Shown here: piece after piece, positions 1 through 9,968 of the stretch | How positions within the stretch are numbered: position 1 is the first letter of the stretch | How the letters are laid out: each line of letters begins with the position of its first letter | NCBI RefSeq assembly: GCF_020697055.1 | Contig: NZ_JAJFBP010000003.1 | Location: forward strand, 186,001 to 250,000 | From: Panacagrimonas sp. | GTDB taxonomy: Bacteria > Pseudomonadota > Gammaproteobacteria > Nevskiales > Nevskiaceae | DNA: 64,000 nucleotides | Reading direction: 5' to 3' | Notes under the pieces: generated by a model | What the model saw: only the letters and a program-made list of their open reading frames with translations | Database searches by the model: none | Told to the model about the DNA's origin: nothing | Position numbers and translations under genes: made by a program

Positions 1-328
1 CAGCGCAGAGGCGCCGCGCCGAGTCGGTCAGCTCGATGTGGTAGGCGCGCCGGTCACCGGGGCAGTTGCGGCGCAGGATCCATCCTTTCTCGGTCAGGCG
101 GTCGATCAGGCGCACGACCGTCGGTGACTCGAGCCCGAGCGCGCGCGCCATCTGCACCTGGGTCATCGGTGCGGGCGCGTCGTTGAGCAGCAACAGGGGG
201 CGCCACTGTCCGCTCGACAGTCCCATCGGTTCGAGATGCGCATCGATGACGTTGCGCAACCGCCAGTAATTACGCGGCAGCAGCGAGAGCATTCGGCGCT
301 GCGAGTCGGGAACGGTGGCTGCGGTCAC
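1..328 (-). CDS. MarR/SlyA-family transcriptional regulator (3' end cut by window)
   Basis: The reverse strand reads from a GTG at 328 into about 109 residues of a MarR-type winged helix before the window ends, so the C-terminal dimerisation helices are missing. The recognition region is clear: MTQVQMARALGLESPTVVRL is followed by the wing segment GWILRRNCPGDRRAYHIEL, with the DRR motif typical of the family. Such regulators bind palindromes as dimers and usually repress divergent efflux genes until a small phenolic ligand binds. An in-frame TAA not far upstream of the GTG limits how far the protein could extend. It diverges from an RND efflux operon, and a SlyA-like palindrome lies between them, so autoregulation plus efflux control is the likely role. 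Ligand unknown. Confidence 0.9.
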   Translation of the reverse strand, partial: MTAATVPDSQRRMLSLLPRNYWRLRNVIDAHLEPMGLSSGQWRPLLLLNDAPAPMTQVQMARALGLESPTVVRLIDRLTEKGWILRRNCPGDRRAYHIELTDSARRLCA

Positions 329-347
329 GGCGGGGACGGTAAATGGC

Positions 348-377
348 TTGACAGTAAGTTAGCAGGCTAATCATTAT
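348..377 (+). promoter_or_regulatory. Sigma-70-type promoter of the RND efflux operon
   Basis: A perfect -35 TTGACA (348-353) is followed after 18 bp by CATTAT (372-377), which matches four of six -10 bases. Transcription would start near 384. That excludes an ATG at 376 and supports the in-frame ATG at 409 as the start of the adaptor gene. Confidence 0.6.
359..370. promoter_or_regulatory. SlyA/MarR-type operator palindrome
   Basis: TTAGCAGGCTAA has perfect 5-bp arms around a 2-bp centre and differs by one base from the SlyA consensus TTAGCAAGCTAA. It lies in the spacer between the -35 and -10 elements of the efflux promoter, directly beside a SlyA-like gene, so bound regulator should block RNA polymerase. 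Assignment is by sequence likeness and position. Confidence 0.7.
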
Positions 378-408
378 GACGCTAGCTTTGATCCGATCCC
401 ACCGCGCC

Positions 409-1587
409 ATGCCTTCCCCTTCGTCCGTCCGCGGCTCCGTGCGCACGCCTCTGTTCTTCCTCTGCCTGGGAACCTCGATCGCCGCGTGCTCCGGCCCGGC
501 GCCGCCGCCGCCTCCCGCCGCGGCCGAAGTCGCGGTCGTCGATCTGCAGCCGAGGCCCGCGCGCATCACCGTCGAGTACGTGGCGGAGACCGAGGCGCAC
601 AACACCGTCGAGATCAGGCCGCGGGTCGGCGGCCTGCTCGATCGCCAGGACGTCGTCGAGGGCGCGCACGTCAAGAAGGGCCAGACGCTGTTCGTGATCG
701 ATTCGCAGCCCTACCTGGCCGCGCGGGCCGAAGCCCGGGCGGCGGTCGCCCTAGCGCAGGCGGCCACCGAGCAGGCCGAGCGCGACTACGAACGCGTGGC
801 GCCGTTGTCGGACATGAAGGCGGTCAGCCAGCAGGAGTTCGACGCGGTGCGCGCACGTCGTTCGGCCGCGCGGGCGCAGGTGGATGCGGCCCAGGCGGCG
901 CTCAGGACCGCCGAGCTCAACCTGGACTACACCACGGTGACCGCGCCGATCGACGGAATCGTGGGCCGCGCGCAGATCCGCGTGGGTGGTCTGGTGACGG
1001 CCTACTCGACGCTGCTCACCACGGTCTACGCGACCGATCCGATGTACGTGAACTTCAGCGTCAGCGAGCGTCGCATGCTCGAGCTGCAGCACCGCTTCGG
1101 CATCACCCGCGAAAAGCCCAATCCCGCCGCGGTGTTTCGCGTCGTGCTGGCCGATGGCACCGAATATCCCGGAACGCCGAAGCTCGATTTCATCGATGCG
1201 GCGGTGGATCGGCGCACCGGCACGCTGCCGGTGCGCCTGATCGTGGACAACGCGAGCGGCGCGCTATTGGCGGGGCAGTTCGCGCGCGTGCTGGTGGATA
1301 CCGATCACATCGACAACGCGTTGCTGATCCCGCAACGCGCGGTGCAGGAGCTGCAGGGCAAGACCTCGGTCTGGGTGGTCGATGCCGAGAACAAGGCGCA
1401 GAGCCGCGACGTGAAGCTGGGTGCCCGCATCGGTCCGGACTGGCTGGTACAGGAAGGACTGAAAGCCGGAGAGCGCGTCGTCGTCGAGGGCATGCAGAAA
1501 CTCAAGCCCGGCACGCCGGTGAACGCCAGCGTCGCTGCCGAACCGGCGCCTGCCGCGACAGCGGCACCGCCCCCGGCGAAATCCTGA
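409..1587 (+). CDS. RND efflux periplasmic adaptor lipoprotein
   Basis: Membrane-fusion protein of an AcrAB/MexAB-type pump, bridging the inner-membrane transporter and the outer-membrane channel. The 392-residue protein begins with an export signal ending in the lipobox SIAAC (lipidated Cys27) followed by a proline-rich linker. Then come the lipoyl/barrel-sandwich half (RPRVGGLLDRQDVVEGAHVK), a coiled-coil alpha hairpin (roughly residues 95-170, rich in Ala, Glu and Gln), the second lipoyl half (TVTAPIDGIVGRA) and the beta-barrel and membrane-proximal domains. ATG 409 is preferred over in-frame ATG 376 because 376 overlaps the -10 element. The pump gene follows 13 bp downstream, and the divergent MarR-type gene probably controls the operon. 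Substrates cannot be read from sequence. Confidence 0.93.
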   Translation: MPSPSSVRGSVRTPLFFLCLGTSIAACSGPAPPPPPAAAEVAVVDLQPRPARITVEYVAETEAHNTVEIRPRVGGLLDRQDVVEGAHVKKGQTLFVIDSQPYLAARAEARAAVALAQAATEQAERDYERVAPLSDMKAVSQQEFDAVRARRSAARAQVDAAQAALRTAELNLDYTTVTAPIDGIVGRAQIRVGGLVTAYSTLLTTVYATDPMYVNFSVSERRMLELQHRFGITREKPNPAAVFRVVLADGTEYPGTPKLDFIDAAVDRRTGTLPVRLIVDNASGALLAGQFARVLVDTDHIDNALLIPQRAVQELQGKTSVWVVDAENKAQSRDVKLGARIGPDWLVQEGLKAGERVVVEGMQKLKPGTPVNASVAAEPAPAATAAPPPAKS

Positions 1588-1600
1588 TCCGGACCGCGCC

Positions 1601-4600
1601 ATGGTGAACTTCTTCATCGACCGGCCGATCTTCGCGGCGGTGATCTCGATCATCATCACGATCGCCGGCGCGATCTCGCTGACGCAGCTGCCGGTTGCGC
1701 GCTTTCCGCAGATCGTGCCGCCGTCGATCGTGGTCTCGACCAACTTCCCCGGCGCCGACGCCGCCACCGTCGAGCAGTCGATCGCCGCGCCGATCGAGCA
1801 ACAGGTCAACGGCGTCGAGAAGATGCTGTACATGAGCTCGAAGAGCGGCAACGACGGCTCGTATTCGCTGACCGTCACCTTCGACATCGGCACCGACCAG
1901 GACATCGCGGCGGTGCAGGTGCAGAACCGCGTGGCGATCGCGCAGCGCCAGCTGCCGCAGGAGGTCGTGCGGCAGGGCGTGACCGTGACCAAGCGCCAGC
2001 CGCAGATCCTGATGCTGGTGGCGCTGCGCGCGACCGATCCGAAATACGACTACCTGTATCTGAGCAACTACGCGACGCTCAACGTCTACGACGCGCTCGC
2101 GCGCGTGCCCGGCGTGGGCCAGGTGATCGTGTTCGGCGCCCGCGATTACGGCATGCGCATCTGGCTCGATCCCGAAAAGATGGCGCGCCTGGGCGTCACC
2201 ACGCAGGACATCGCGTCGGTCCTCAACGAACAGAACGTCGTGGCGCCCGCAGGCACGGTCGGCGCGGAGCCCGCGCCGAAGGGTCAGGAAAAGCAATACG
2301 CGGTCTACGTGAAGGGACGCCTGTCGAGCGTGGGCGAGTACGAGAACGTCGTGGTGCGGGCGCGTAACGACGGCTCGCTGGTGCAGCTCAAGGACATCGC
2401 CAGGGTCGAGCTCGCGGCCACCGACTACAACCGCGTAAACAACCTCAACGGCGAGCCCTCAGCCGGCATCGGCATCTACCAGCTGCCGGATGCCAACGCG
2501 CTCGACGTGCGACGCGGTGTACACAAGGCGATGGAGGATCTGTCGAAGAGCTTCCCCAAGGGCATCGAGTATTCGATCCCGTTCGACATCACGCAGTTCG
2601 TGTCCGAATCGGTGCACGAAGTGGTGGAGACGCTGGTCATCGCGACCATCCTGGTGCTGATCGTGGTGTTTCTGTTCCTGGAGAGCTGGCGCGCGACGCT
2701 GATCCCGATGCTGGCGGTGCCGATCTCGATCGTCGGCGCCTTCAGCGTCTTCGTCGCACTGGGATTTTCGATCAACACGCTGACGCTGTTCGCGCTGGTG
2801 CTGGCGATCGGCCTGGTCGTGGACGACGCCATCGTCGTGGTCGAGGCGGTCACCGCCAAGATGGACGCCAAGAAGCTGCCGGCGCGAGAAGCCACGCGCG
2901 AGGCGATGAGCGAGGTTGCGGGGCCGGTGGTTGCGATCGCGCTGGTGCTGGCGGCGGTGTTCATCCCCGCGGCGTTCCTGCCCGGCCTGACCGGACAGTT
3001 CTACCGCCAGTTCGCGATCACACTTTCGGTGTCGGTAATGATCTCGTGCCTGGTGGCGCTGACGTTCACGCCGGCGCTGTGCGCGCTGCTGCTCAAGCCC
3101 AGCGAGGAGTCGCATCTGCCGGGCGTGTTCGGGCGCATGTTCGGCGTGTTCAACCGCGGGTTCGCGCGTGCGACCGAAAGCTATTCACGCACCGTCCAGC
3201 GCGGGGTTCGGCGCACGGCGATCGGACTATCGGTGTTCGGTGTGCTCACGATCGCCGCGGGATGGATGGTGCTGACCCGCCCGGGCGGATTTCTGCCGGA
3301 GGAGGATCAGGGTTACCTGCTGGCGTCGGTGTCGCTGCCGCCCGGGGCCTCCCTGCAGCGCACCGAGGCGGTGATGCTCGAGTACGACGAGGCGGTGCGA
3401 AAGATTCCCGGCGTGGCGAACGTCATCGAGATCGTCGGGTTCAGCTTCCTGTCCGGCATCACCAACTCCTCGTCCGGCACCTCGTTCATCTCGCTGGCGC
3501 CGTGGCGCGAGCGCGGATCGGAGCACAGCGCGCAGAAGATCCTGCAGCAGATCCAGACCGCGACGAGCCGCATCCAGGATGCGAATTTCCTGATCATCAA
3601 TCCGCCGTCGATCCCGGGCATCGGCACCGGCGGCGGGTTCGAGTTCGTGCTCGAGGACAGGACCGGGGGCCAGCTGGATCGGCTGGTCACCAACATGGGT
3701 GAGCTCGTGGGCACGGCCAACCAGCAGCCCGAACTGACGCGCGTGTTCACGGTCTTCAATCCGAACACGCCGCAGGTCGAGTACGTGATCGATCGCGAGC
3801 GCGCCAAGACGCTCGGCATCCCGATCTCCGACATCTTCGGCTCGCTGCAGACCTTCTTCGGCGGCAGCTACATCAACGACTTCAATCTTTTTGGTCGCAC
3901 GTACCGCGTCACCGCGCAGGCCGACGGCGACGCGCGCGCCTCGCCGGAGTCGGTCAACCACCTCTACGTGCGTTCGGCCGAGGGCGACATGGTGCCGCTG
4001 TCGACGCTGGTGAGCGTGAACATGCGTCAGACGCCGGACTACATCGAGCGCTTCAACATCTTCCGCTCCGTGACGATCCAGGGTTCGGCCAAGCCGGGAT
4101 CGAGCTCGGGCGAGGCGATGGCGGCGATGGAGCGGCTTGCCGCGGAACTGCCCGAAGGCTTTCACCACGAGTGGAGCGGCGTGAGTTTCCAGGAGCGGCG
4201 CGCCGCCGGCCAGGCGCAGTACATCTTCGGTGCCAGCGTGCTGTTCGTTTTCCTGGTGCTGGCGGCGCTGTACGAGAGCTGGGTCGTGCCGCTGGCCGTG
4301 CTGCTGGGTATTCCGTTTGCGGTGTTCGGCGCGTTCCTGGCGCTGACGCTGCGCGGATTCTCCAACGATGTCTACGCCCAGATCGGCCTGGTCATGCTGA
4401 TCGGCCTGGCGGCGAAGAACGCGATCCTGATCGTCGAATTCGCCAAGCTCGGTTACGAGGCCGGCAAGCCGCTGGCGCAGGCCGCGGTCGACGGCGCACG
4501 TCAGCGCCTGCGGCCGATCCTGATGACCTCGTTCGCCTTCATCCTCGGCACGATGCCGCTGGTGATCGCCAGCGGCGCGGGCGCTGCCGCGCGCCAGGTG

Positions 4601-4756
4601 CTCGGTACCACCGTGGTGTTCGGCATGCTGGCCGCGACGTTGATCGGCATCTTCATGGTCCCGGTGTTCTACGTGGTGGTGCAGGGCACCGTCGATCGCA
4701 TCCGCGGTGACCGCAGGCCGCCGACGGCGCCCGCGCTGCTGGAGCCGCAATCGTGA
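1601..4756 (+). CDS. RND multidrug efflux transporter, HAE1 (AcrB/MexB) family
   Basis: Inner-membrane proton-driven pump of 1051 residues, the usual length for AcrB/MexB. It opens with the family signature MVNFFIDRPIFAAVISIII (first membrane helix). A large periplasmic porter domain follows, then a block of helices carrying GLVVDDAIVVVEAV, the paired Asp residues of TM4 that relay protons. The second half repeats this plan: another periplasmic domain, then helices with a conserved Lys (GLAAKNAILIVEFAK) and the FALVLAIG- and GTMPLVIASG-type segments. It works as a trimer with the adaptor encoded just upstream and the outer-membrane factor just downstream. Its stop shares one base with the next start (TGATG), indicating translational coupling. 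Confidence 0.96.
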   Translation: MVNFFIDRPIFAAVISIIITIAGAISLTQLPVARFPQIVPPSIVVSTNFPGADAATVEQSIAAPIEQQVNGVEKMLYMSSKSGNDGSYSLTVTFDIGTDQDIAAVQVQNRVAIAQRQLPQEVVRQGVTVTKRQPQILMLVALRATDPKYDYLYLSNYATLNVYDALARVPGVGQVIVFGARDYGMRIWLDPEKMARLGVTTQDIASVLNEQNVVAPAGTVGAEPAPKGQEKQYAVYVKGRLSSVGEYENVVVRARNDGSLVQLKDIARVELAATDYNRVNNLNGEPSAGIGIYQLPDANALDVRRGVHKAMEDLSKSFPKGIEYSIPFDITQFVSESVHEVVETLVIATILVLIVVFLFLESWRATLIPMLAVPISIVGAFSVFVALGFSINTLTLFALVLAIGLVVDDAIVVVEAVTAKMDAKKLPAREATREAMSEVAGPVVAIALVLAAVFIPAAFLPGLTGQFYRQFAITLSVSVMISCLVALTFTPALCALLLKPSEESHLPGVFGRMFGVFNRGFARATESYSRTVQRGVRRTAIGLSVFGVLTIAAGWMVLTRPGGFLPEEDQGYLLASVSLPPGASLQRTEAVMLEYDEAVRKIPGVANVIEIVGFSFLSGITNSSSGTSFISLAPWRERGSEHSAQKILQQIQTATSRIQDANFLIINPPSIPGIGTGGGFEFVLEDRTGGQLDRLVTNMGELVGTANQQPELTRVFTVFNPNTPQVEYVIDRERAKTLGIPISDIFGSLQTFFGGSYINDFNLFGRTYRVTAQADGDARASPESVNHLYVRSAEGDMVPLSTLVSVNMRQTPDYIERFNIFRSVTIQGSAKPGSSSGEAMAAMERLAAELPEGFHHEWSGVSFQERRAAGQAQYIFGASVLFVFLVLAALYESWVVPLAVLLGIPFAVFGAFLALTLRGFSNDVYAQIGLVMLIGLAAKNAILIVEFAKLGYEAGKPLAQAAVDGARQRLRPILMTSFAFILGTMPLVIASGAGAAARQVLGTTVVFGMLAATLIGIFMVPVFYVVVQGTVDRIRGDRRPPTAPALLEPQS

Positions 4757-6186
4757 TGCGCGCGCTGCTGATCGGATTGGCGGCGACGGCGCTGTCGGCC
4801 TGTGCACTGGGACCGGATTACGCGCGTCCGGACATCGATGCGCCCGCGGCCTATGTTCCGGGCACGACGACCGACGCCCCGGGCTCGGCCGCGGACCTCG
4901 ACTGGTGGGAGCTCTACCGCGACCCTGCGCTCGACCACCTGATCCGGGAGGCGATCGATCACAACCTGGACCTGCGCATGGCGGTGGCCCGCGTACGGCA
5001 GGCCGAAGCCGTGCTCGGACCGGCCGGCATCGCGCTGCTGCCGCAGCTATCGGCCAGCGGCGGTGTCGAGCGCAGCAAGGATTCGGTCGATGCGTCGGCG
5101 CCGGGTTCCGATCGCATCGAGACCACGCACAGCCTGCGCCTGGGCATGTCCTGGGAGCTGGATCTGTGGGGCCGCCTGCGCCGCTTGCGCGAGGGCGCGC
5201 GCGCCGATCTGCTGTCCGCCGAATACGGGCGGCGCGGCGTGATGGTGTCGCTGGTGGCCGACGTCGCCACCGCCTGGTTTCGCCTTGCCAGCCTCGACGA
5301 ACAGTTGAAGGTCACGCGCGCCACGCTCGACACGCGAGAGCAATTCCTGAAGCTCACGCAGGCGCAGTCGGATCGCGGCGTGGTCAGCGGGCTCGACGTC
5401 GCCTCCGCGCAGGCGCAGCTGGCACAGGCGCGCGCCAACATTCCCGAGTTCGAGCGCCAGATCGCGCTGACCGAGCACACGCTGTCGCTGCTGCTAGGCC
5501 GCAATCCCGGCGGGTTCGCGCGCGCCACGCTCGAGGATGCGAGCGCCATGAAACCCGAGGTTCCGGCCGGCCTGCCCAGCACGTTGCTCGAACGCCGGCC
5601 CGACATCCTGGAAGCCGAGCAGGGCCTGGTTGCGGCCAACGCGCAGGTCGGCGCCGCCAAGGCGGCGCTTTTCCCGACGATCTCGCTCACGGGCAGCTAC
5701 GGCACGCTCAGCACCGAGGCGTCCGACCTGTTCTCCAACGGCGCGGAGACGTGGTCGGTCGGCGTGAACCTACTGCAGCCGCTGCTCGATGCGCAGCGCA
5801 ATCTCTATCGCGTGGACCTGGCCGATGCACGCAAGGCCGAAGCGATCGCGGCCTACGAGAAGGCGGTGCGCAGCGGATTTCGGGAAGTGGCCGATGCGCT
5901 GGTGTCGCGCCAGAAGCTCGCGGAAGTCGAGCGCGCGCAGAACGAGCTGGTCGAGGCGCAGCAGCGCGCCGAGGAGATCGCCACCGCGCGTTACAAGGTC
6001 GGCTACTCGTCGTACTTCGACGTGATCAACGCCGACCGCGACCTGTTCAGCTCCAAGCTGGCGCGCTCGTCCGCGCGGCTCGACGCGCGCCTGGCCACGG
6101 TGGAGCTTTATCGTGCGCTGGGGGGCGGCTGGCGCAGCGGCCCCGACGATCGATCAGGGGTGCAAAAGTCCGCCGATGCGCGCTGA
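4756..6186 (+). CDS. Outer-membrane efflux lipoprotein (NodT/OprM family)
   Basis: TolC-like channel that completes the tripartite RND pump. The protein (about 476 residues) has a short signal ending at ALSAC, so Cys16 is probably lipidated, as in OprM/NodT. Early motifs LGPDYARPDIDAPAAY and DLDWWELYRDPALDHLI are hallmarks of this family. Two long Ala/Gln/Leu-rich helical halves follow, with the GSYG and LLQPLLDAQR segments. Start choice: GTG 4753 and ATG 4756 are adjacent codons. ATG 4756 gives a one-base TGATG overlap with the pump gene and is preferred. No other outer-membrane factor is encoded in this operon. Confidence 0.93.
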   Translation: MRALLIGLAATALSACALGPDYARPDIDAPAAYVPGTTTDAPGSAADLDWWELYRDPALDHLIREAIDHNLDLRMAVARVRQAEAVLGPAGIALLPQLSASGGVERSKDSVDASAPGSDRIETTHSLRLGMSWELDLWGRLRRLREGARADLLSAEYGRRGVMVSLVADVATAWFRLASLDEQLKVTRATLDTREQFLKLTQAQSDRGVVSGLDVASAQAQLAQARANIPEFERQIALTEHTLSLLLGRNPGGFARATLEDASAMKPEVPAGLPSTLLERRPDILEAEQGLVAANAQVGAAKAALFPTISLTGSYGTLSTEASDLFSNGAETWSVGVNLLQPLLDAQRNLYRVDLADARKAEAIAAYEKAVRSGFREVADALVSRQKLAEVERAQNELVEAQQRAEEIATARYKVGYSSYFDVINADRDLFSSKLARSSARLDARLATVELYRALGGGWRSGPDDRSGVQKSADAR

Positions 6187-6580
6187 GTGGCTGCCATCCG
6201 TCCTGCTGGGCCTCATCCTCGCGATCGGCGGGACTGTCGGCGTCGCGCAGGACGAGGATCCGGCCATCGACCAGGTCCGCGCCGAGTGGGTGCATGCGAT
6301 CGCGCAGCGGATCTCTTCGAAGTGGCTACGCCCGCCGGGCGTGCCGGACGGACTCAAAGTGAAGCTGCGCATCGAGATCGCCGAGACGGGCAGGGTCGAG
6401 CGCGTGGAAGTCGCCCAGACATCCGGCAACGAGACGTTTGACACCTCGGCGCGATTCGCCGTCATCAAGGCCAGTCCCTTGCCGCTGCCGGCCGATCCTC
6501 GCGCCTTCGTGCCGGTGCTGATGCCGACGCTGATGCCGGCGGCGCCCAGGCAGCCGGCGAGCGACGCCGAAACGTTTTGA
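6176..6580 (+). CDS. Small exported protein with TonB/TolA C-terminal-like domain
   Basis: A 134-residue protein starting 11 bp inside the end of the outer-membrane factor gene, so it belongs to the efflux operon. Residues 1-23 form a signal peptide (LLGLILAIGGTVGVAQ). The rest matches the TolA/TonB C-terminal fold: a helix (DQVRAEWVHAIAQRISSKWL) precedes beta strands LKVKLRIEIAETGRVERVEV and the typical NETFDTSARFAVIKASPLPLP segment. Unlike TonB or TolA there is no transmembrane anchor plus long linker, only the exported domain. It may aid envelope coupling of the pump, but no function is established. ATG 6176 is chosen because upstream in-frame sequence is only read-through of the efflux gene. 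Confidence 0.8.
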   Translation: MRAEWLPSVLLGLILAIGGTVGVAQDEDPAIDQVRAEWVHAIAQRISSKWLRPPGVPDGLKVKLRIEIAETGRVERVEVAQTSGNETFDTSARFAVIKASPLPLPADPRAFVPVLMPTLMPAAPRQPASDAETF

Positions 6581-6608
6581 TTCAGGCCGTGGCGCGCGCG
6601 GCGGCCGA

Positions 6609-7358
6609 TCAGCAATCGGGCGTGGTCTGAGCCATCTGCAAGGATGGAATCGCCTCGAACAACGGCCTCACCCGATTGATCAGCGTGCAGAACAGCTCGG
6701 CTGTCTTCTCGGCGTCGTAGATCGCCGAGTGCGCTTCGCGCGCGTCGTAGCTCAGGCCGGCCGCCTCCGCAGCGCGCGCCAGCACCGTCTGGCCCAGCAG
6801 GCTGCCGCCCAGCGTCACGGTGTCGAAGCAGGAGAACGGGTGGAACGGATTGCGCTTGATGCCGGTGCGTGTCACCGCGGCATTGAGAAAGCCCAGGTCG
6901 AAATGGGCGTTGTGGCCCACCAGCACCGCGCGCGTGCAGCCGTTCTCCGAGATCGCCTGGCGTATCGGCTTGAAGATGTGCGCCAGCGCGTCCGCCTCCT
7001 TCTTGGCCAATCGCAGCGGATTGTCGACCTTGATGCCGTTGACCTCCATCGAGGCCTTCTCGAGGTTGGCGCCTGGAAATGGTTCGACGTGGCTGAACAC
7101 GGTCTGGCGTCGTACCAAGTCGCCGTTCTCGTCGACACCGAGGATCACCGCCGCGATTTCGAGCAGCGCGTCGGTCTGGTTGTTGAAACCGCCGGTTTCG
7201 ACGTCCACCACCACCGGCAGGAAGCCACGGAAGCGGTGCCCGATCCGGGGGACGACGGCCTTGACCCCGCCGTCGATCCCCGCCGCTGCCGCCGTGCGGG
7301 CAAGGGACGCTGGCCGATCGTCTTCGACGATCGTTCGTTTGTCGGGGGCGTCGTTCAT
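6609..7358 (-). CDS. rnt: Ribonuclease T
   Basis: Single-strand-specific 3'-5' exoribonuclease of the DEDDh family, acting in the 3' end trimming of tRNA and other stable RNAs and in tRNA end turnover. The 249-residue protein shows all exonuclease motifs: [10 protein letters not shown] (DxE), [10 protein letters not shown] (second Asp) and [14 protein letters not shown] (His and last Asp). The ATG at 7358 gives an N-terminal extension of about 40 residues before the conserved [17 protein letters not shown]. coli RNase T is shorter there, so a start a little downstream cannot be excluded. It converges on the efflux operon with only 28 bp between stops. Confidence 0.95.
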   Translation of the reverse strand: MNDAPDKRTIVEDDRPASLARTAAAAGIDGGVKAVVPRIGHRFRGFLPVVVDVETGGFNNQTDALLEIAAVILGVDENGDLVRRQTVFSHVEPFPGANLEKASMEVNGIKVDNPLRLAKKEADALAHIFKPIRQAISENGCTRAVLVGHNAHFDLGFLNAAVTRTGIKRNPFHPFSCFDTVTLGGSLLGQTVLARAAEAAGLSYDAREAHSAIYDAEKTAELFCTLINRVRPLFEAIPSLQMAQTTPDC

Positions 7359-7413
7359 GAGCCCGGCACTATAACGGATGCCCGCGCCGCCCCGGCCGCG
7401 AAACCGCGTTTTT

Positions 7414-8172
7414 TCAGGCACCGCCGAGCTTGCTGAGCGTGAAAGCAGCGAGAAAACCGGCCGCGGTGATCAGGCCCGCGAGGTCGTGCGCCTCCTCGAA
7501 CGCCTCTGGAATCATCGTGTCGGCCAGCATGGCCAGGATCCCGCCGCCGGCGACGGCGGTGATCGCCGCAATCGTCTGGGCCGAGAAATCCCGAAACAGC
7601 AGGTAGCCGAGCAGGGCGGAAAGTGCCGAGGCCAGCGTGATGGCGCCCCAGACGCCGAAAACGAATGGCGCCGAGCGGCCGGCCCGGCGCATGCCCGCCG
7701 CGCTGGACAGTCCCTCCGGCACGTTCGAGAGAAACACCGCCACGACCACGACCCAACTCACGACGCCGCCCTCGAGCAGGCTGACGCCGATGACGATCGA
7801 TTCGGGAATGCCGTCGATCAAGGCGCCGAGCGCGATCGCGGCACCGCCATCGCCCGCGGCGCGCTCGTCGGCCTGGAACCCGCCCGAACGCTTGCGATGG
7901 CGGGCCCCCAACCGCGCGAGGAGCATGTTGAGGACCGTATAAAGCAGCGCTCCGGCGGCGAAACCGCCAGCGGTGGCGAGCAACCCGCCGTTGGCGTACG
8001 CCTCGTCGACCAGCTCGAATGCCAGCGCCGAGATCAGCACGCCGCTGCCGAACGCCATCACCGCGGCGACCAGCCGGACCGAGATTCGCAACCGATACCC
8101 CAGCGTCGCGCCCAGCAGCAGCGCCGAGCCCGCCAGCGCCCCCCATCCGCCAGCCTGCAGCCACATCGGCAT
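7414..8172 (-). CDS. ZIP family metal transporter
   Basis: Predicted inner-membrane divalent-metal importer of 252 residues with about eight hydrophobic helices. The helix IV/V metal-site signatures are visible: [14 protein letters not shown] (His replaced by Asp in the first position, Glu kept) and [18 protein letters not shown], where ZIP proteins place metal-binding Asn, Pro and Glu residues. A short cytoplasmic loop ([11 protein letters not shown]) lies between helices III and IV. ATG 8172 is chosen over longer in-frame options because GGGGAG lies seven bases upstream. The gene diverges from argG and shares the 97-bp intergenic region with it. Substrate (zinc, iron or other) is not decided by the sequence. 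Confidence 0.85.
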   Translation of the reverse strand: MPMWLQAGGWGALAGSALLLGATLGYRLRISVRLVAAVMAFGSGVLISALAFELVDEAYANGGLLATAGGFAAGALLYTVLNMLLARLGARHRKRSGGFQADERAAGDGGAAIALGALIDGIPESIVIGVSLLEGGVVSWVVVVAVFLSNVPEGLSSAAGMRRAGRSAPFVFGVWGAITLASALSALLGYLLFRDFSAQTIAAITAVAGGGILAMLADTMIPEAFEEAHDLAGLITAAGFLAAFTLSKLGGA

Positions 8173-8194
8173 CCGGTTTCTCCCCAGTTCCAAC

Positions 8195-8223
8195 TTGAGC
8201 CTCCGGGGAGCGGATTGGATAAT
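8195..8223 (+). promoter_or_regulatory. Promoter of argG
   Basis: TTGAGC (8195-8200), a 17-bp spacer and GATAAT (8218-8223) form a good sigma-70-type promoter 47 bp before argG. No clear arginine-repressor box was recognised around it. Confidence 0.6.
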
Positions 8224-8269
8224 CCGCGCCCCCGATGCGCCGCCGCGCGGCTCCCCGATCATCCCTCCC

Positions 8270-9484
<1,215 letters not shown>

Positions 9485-9494
9485 TCGAGACCCC

Positions 9495-9968
9495 ATGTCC
9501 GTCGTCGCGAAAGCGCACAGCTATCGCGACGACGCGACGGTGCCGCGCTTCGACGATGCGCGGCCGATCGTCGTGTTCGATGGCGTATGCGTGCTGTGCT
9601 CGTCGTCGATCGATTTCATCCTGCGTCACGATCGTGAGGCGGGATTCCGCTTTCTCGTCGCGCAGTCGACGCTGGGCCAGGCGCTGTACCGGCATTACGG
9701 GCTGCCGGCGGAAAATTTTGACACGGTGCTGGTGATCGAGGACGGACGGCTGCACACCCGGCTCGATGCCGTCGCCGCCGTGCTTCGCCGCTTGCCGATG
9801 CCGTGGCCGCTGATGGGGTTCGTGCGTTTTCTGCCGGATTTCTTCTACGACCTCATCGCCCGACGCCGGTATCGGCTGTTCGGCAAGCGCGACGCCTGCC
9901 TGATGCCGACGCCGGACCTGCGCGCCCGCTTCCTGCCCGACGGATGGATATCCGCCCCGTCGTCCTGA
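9495..9968 (+). CDS. DCC-family thiol-disulfide oxidoreductase-like protein (DUF393)
   Basis: A 157-residue protein with the family motif FDGVCVLCSSSIDFIL, the DGxCxLC signature that gives the DCC family its name. A thioredoxin-like core follows (FRFLVAQSTLGQALYRHYG and DTVLVIEDGRLHTRLDAVAAVLRRL). The Cys pair suggests redox or metal chemistry, but the physiological role of these proteins is not established. The C-terminal part (PDFFYDLIARRRYRLFGKRDACL) is also typical. Its last 25 bases overlap the start of the next gene, so the two are probably co-expressed. Confidence 0.88.
   Translation: MSVVAKAHSYRDDATVPRFDDARPIVVFDGVCVLCSSSIDFILRHDREAGFRFLVAQSTLGQALYRHYGLPAENFDTVLVIEDGRLHTRLDAVAAVLRRLPMPWPLMGFVRFLPDFFYDLIARRRYRLFGKRDACLMPTPDLRARFLPDGWISAPSS

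Noticed and set aside
376..408. Upstream ATG at 376 as start of the RND adaptor.
   Set aside because: It overlaps the predicted -10 element and lies before the predicted transcription start. ATG 409 gives a compact lipoprotein signal.
3227..4807. A 526-codon reverse-strand frame within the RND pump gene, and similar long ones at 7355-9496 and 13104-14981.
   Set aside because: They are mirror frames of strongly conserved genes with Arg/His-rich or Asp/Val-rich low-complexity translations and no recognisable domains.
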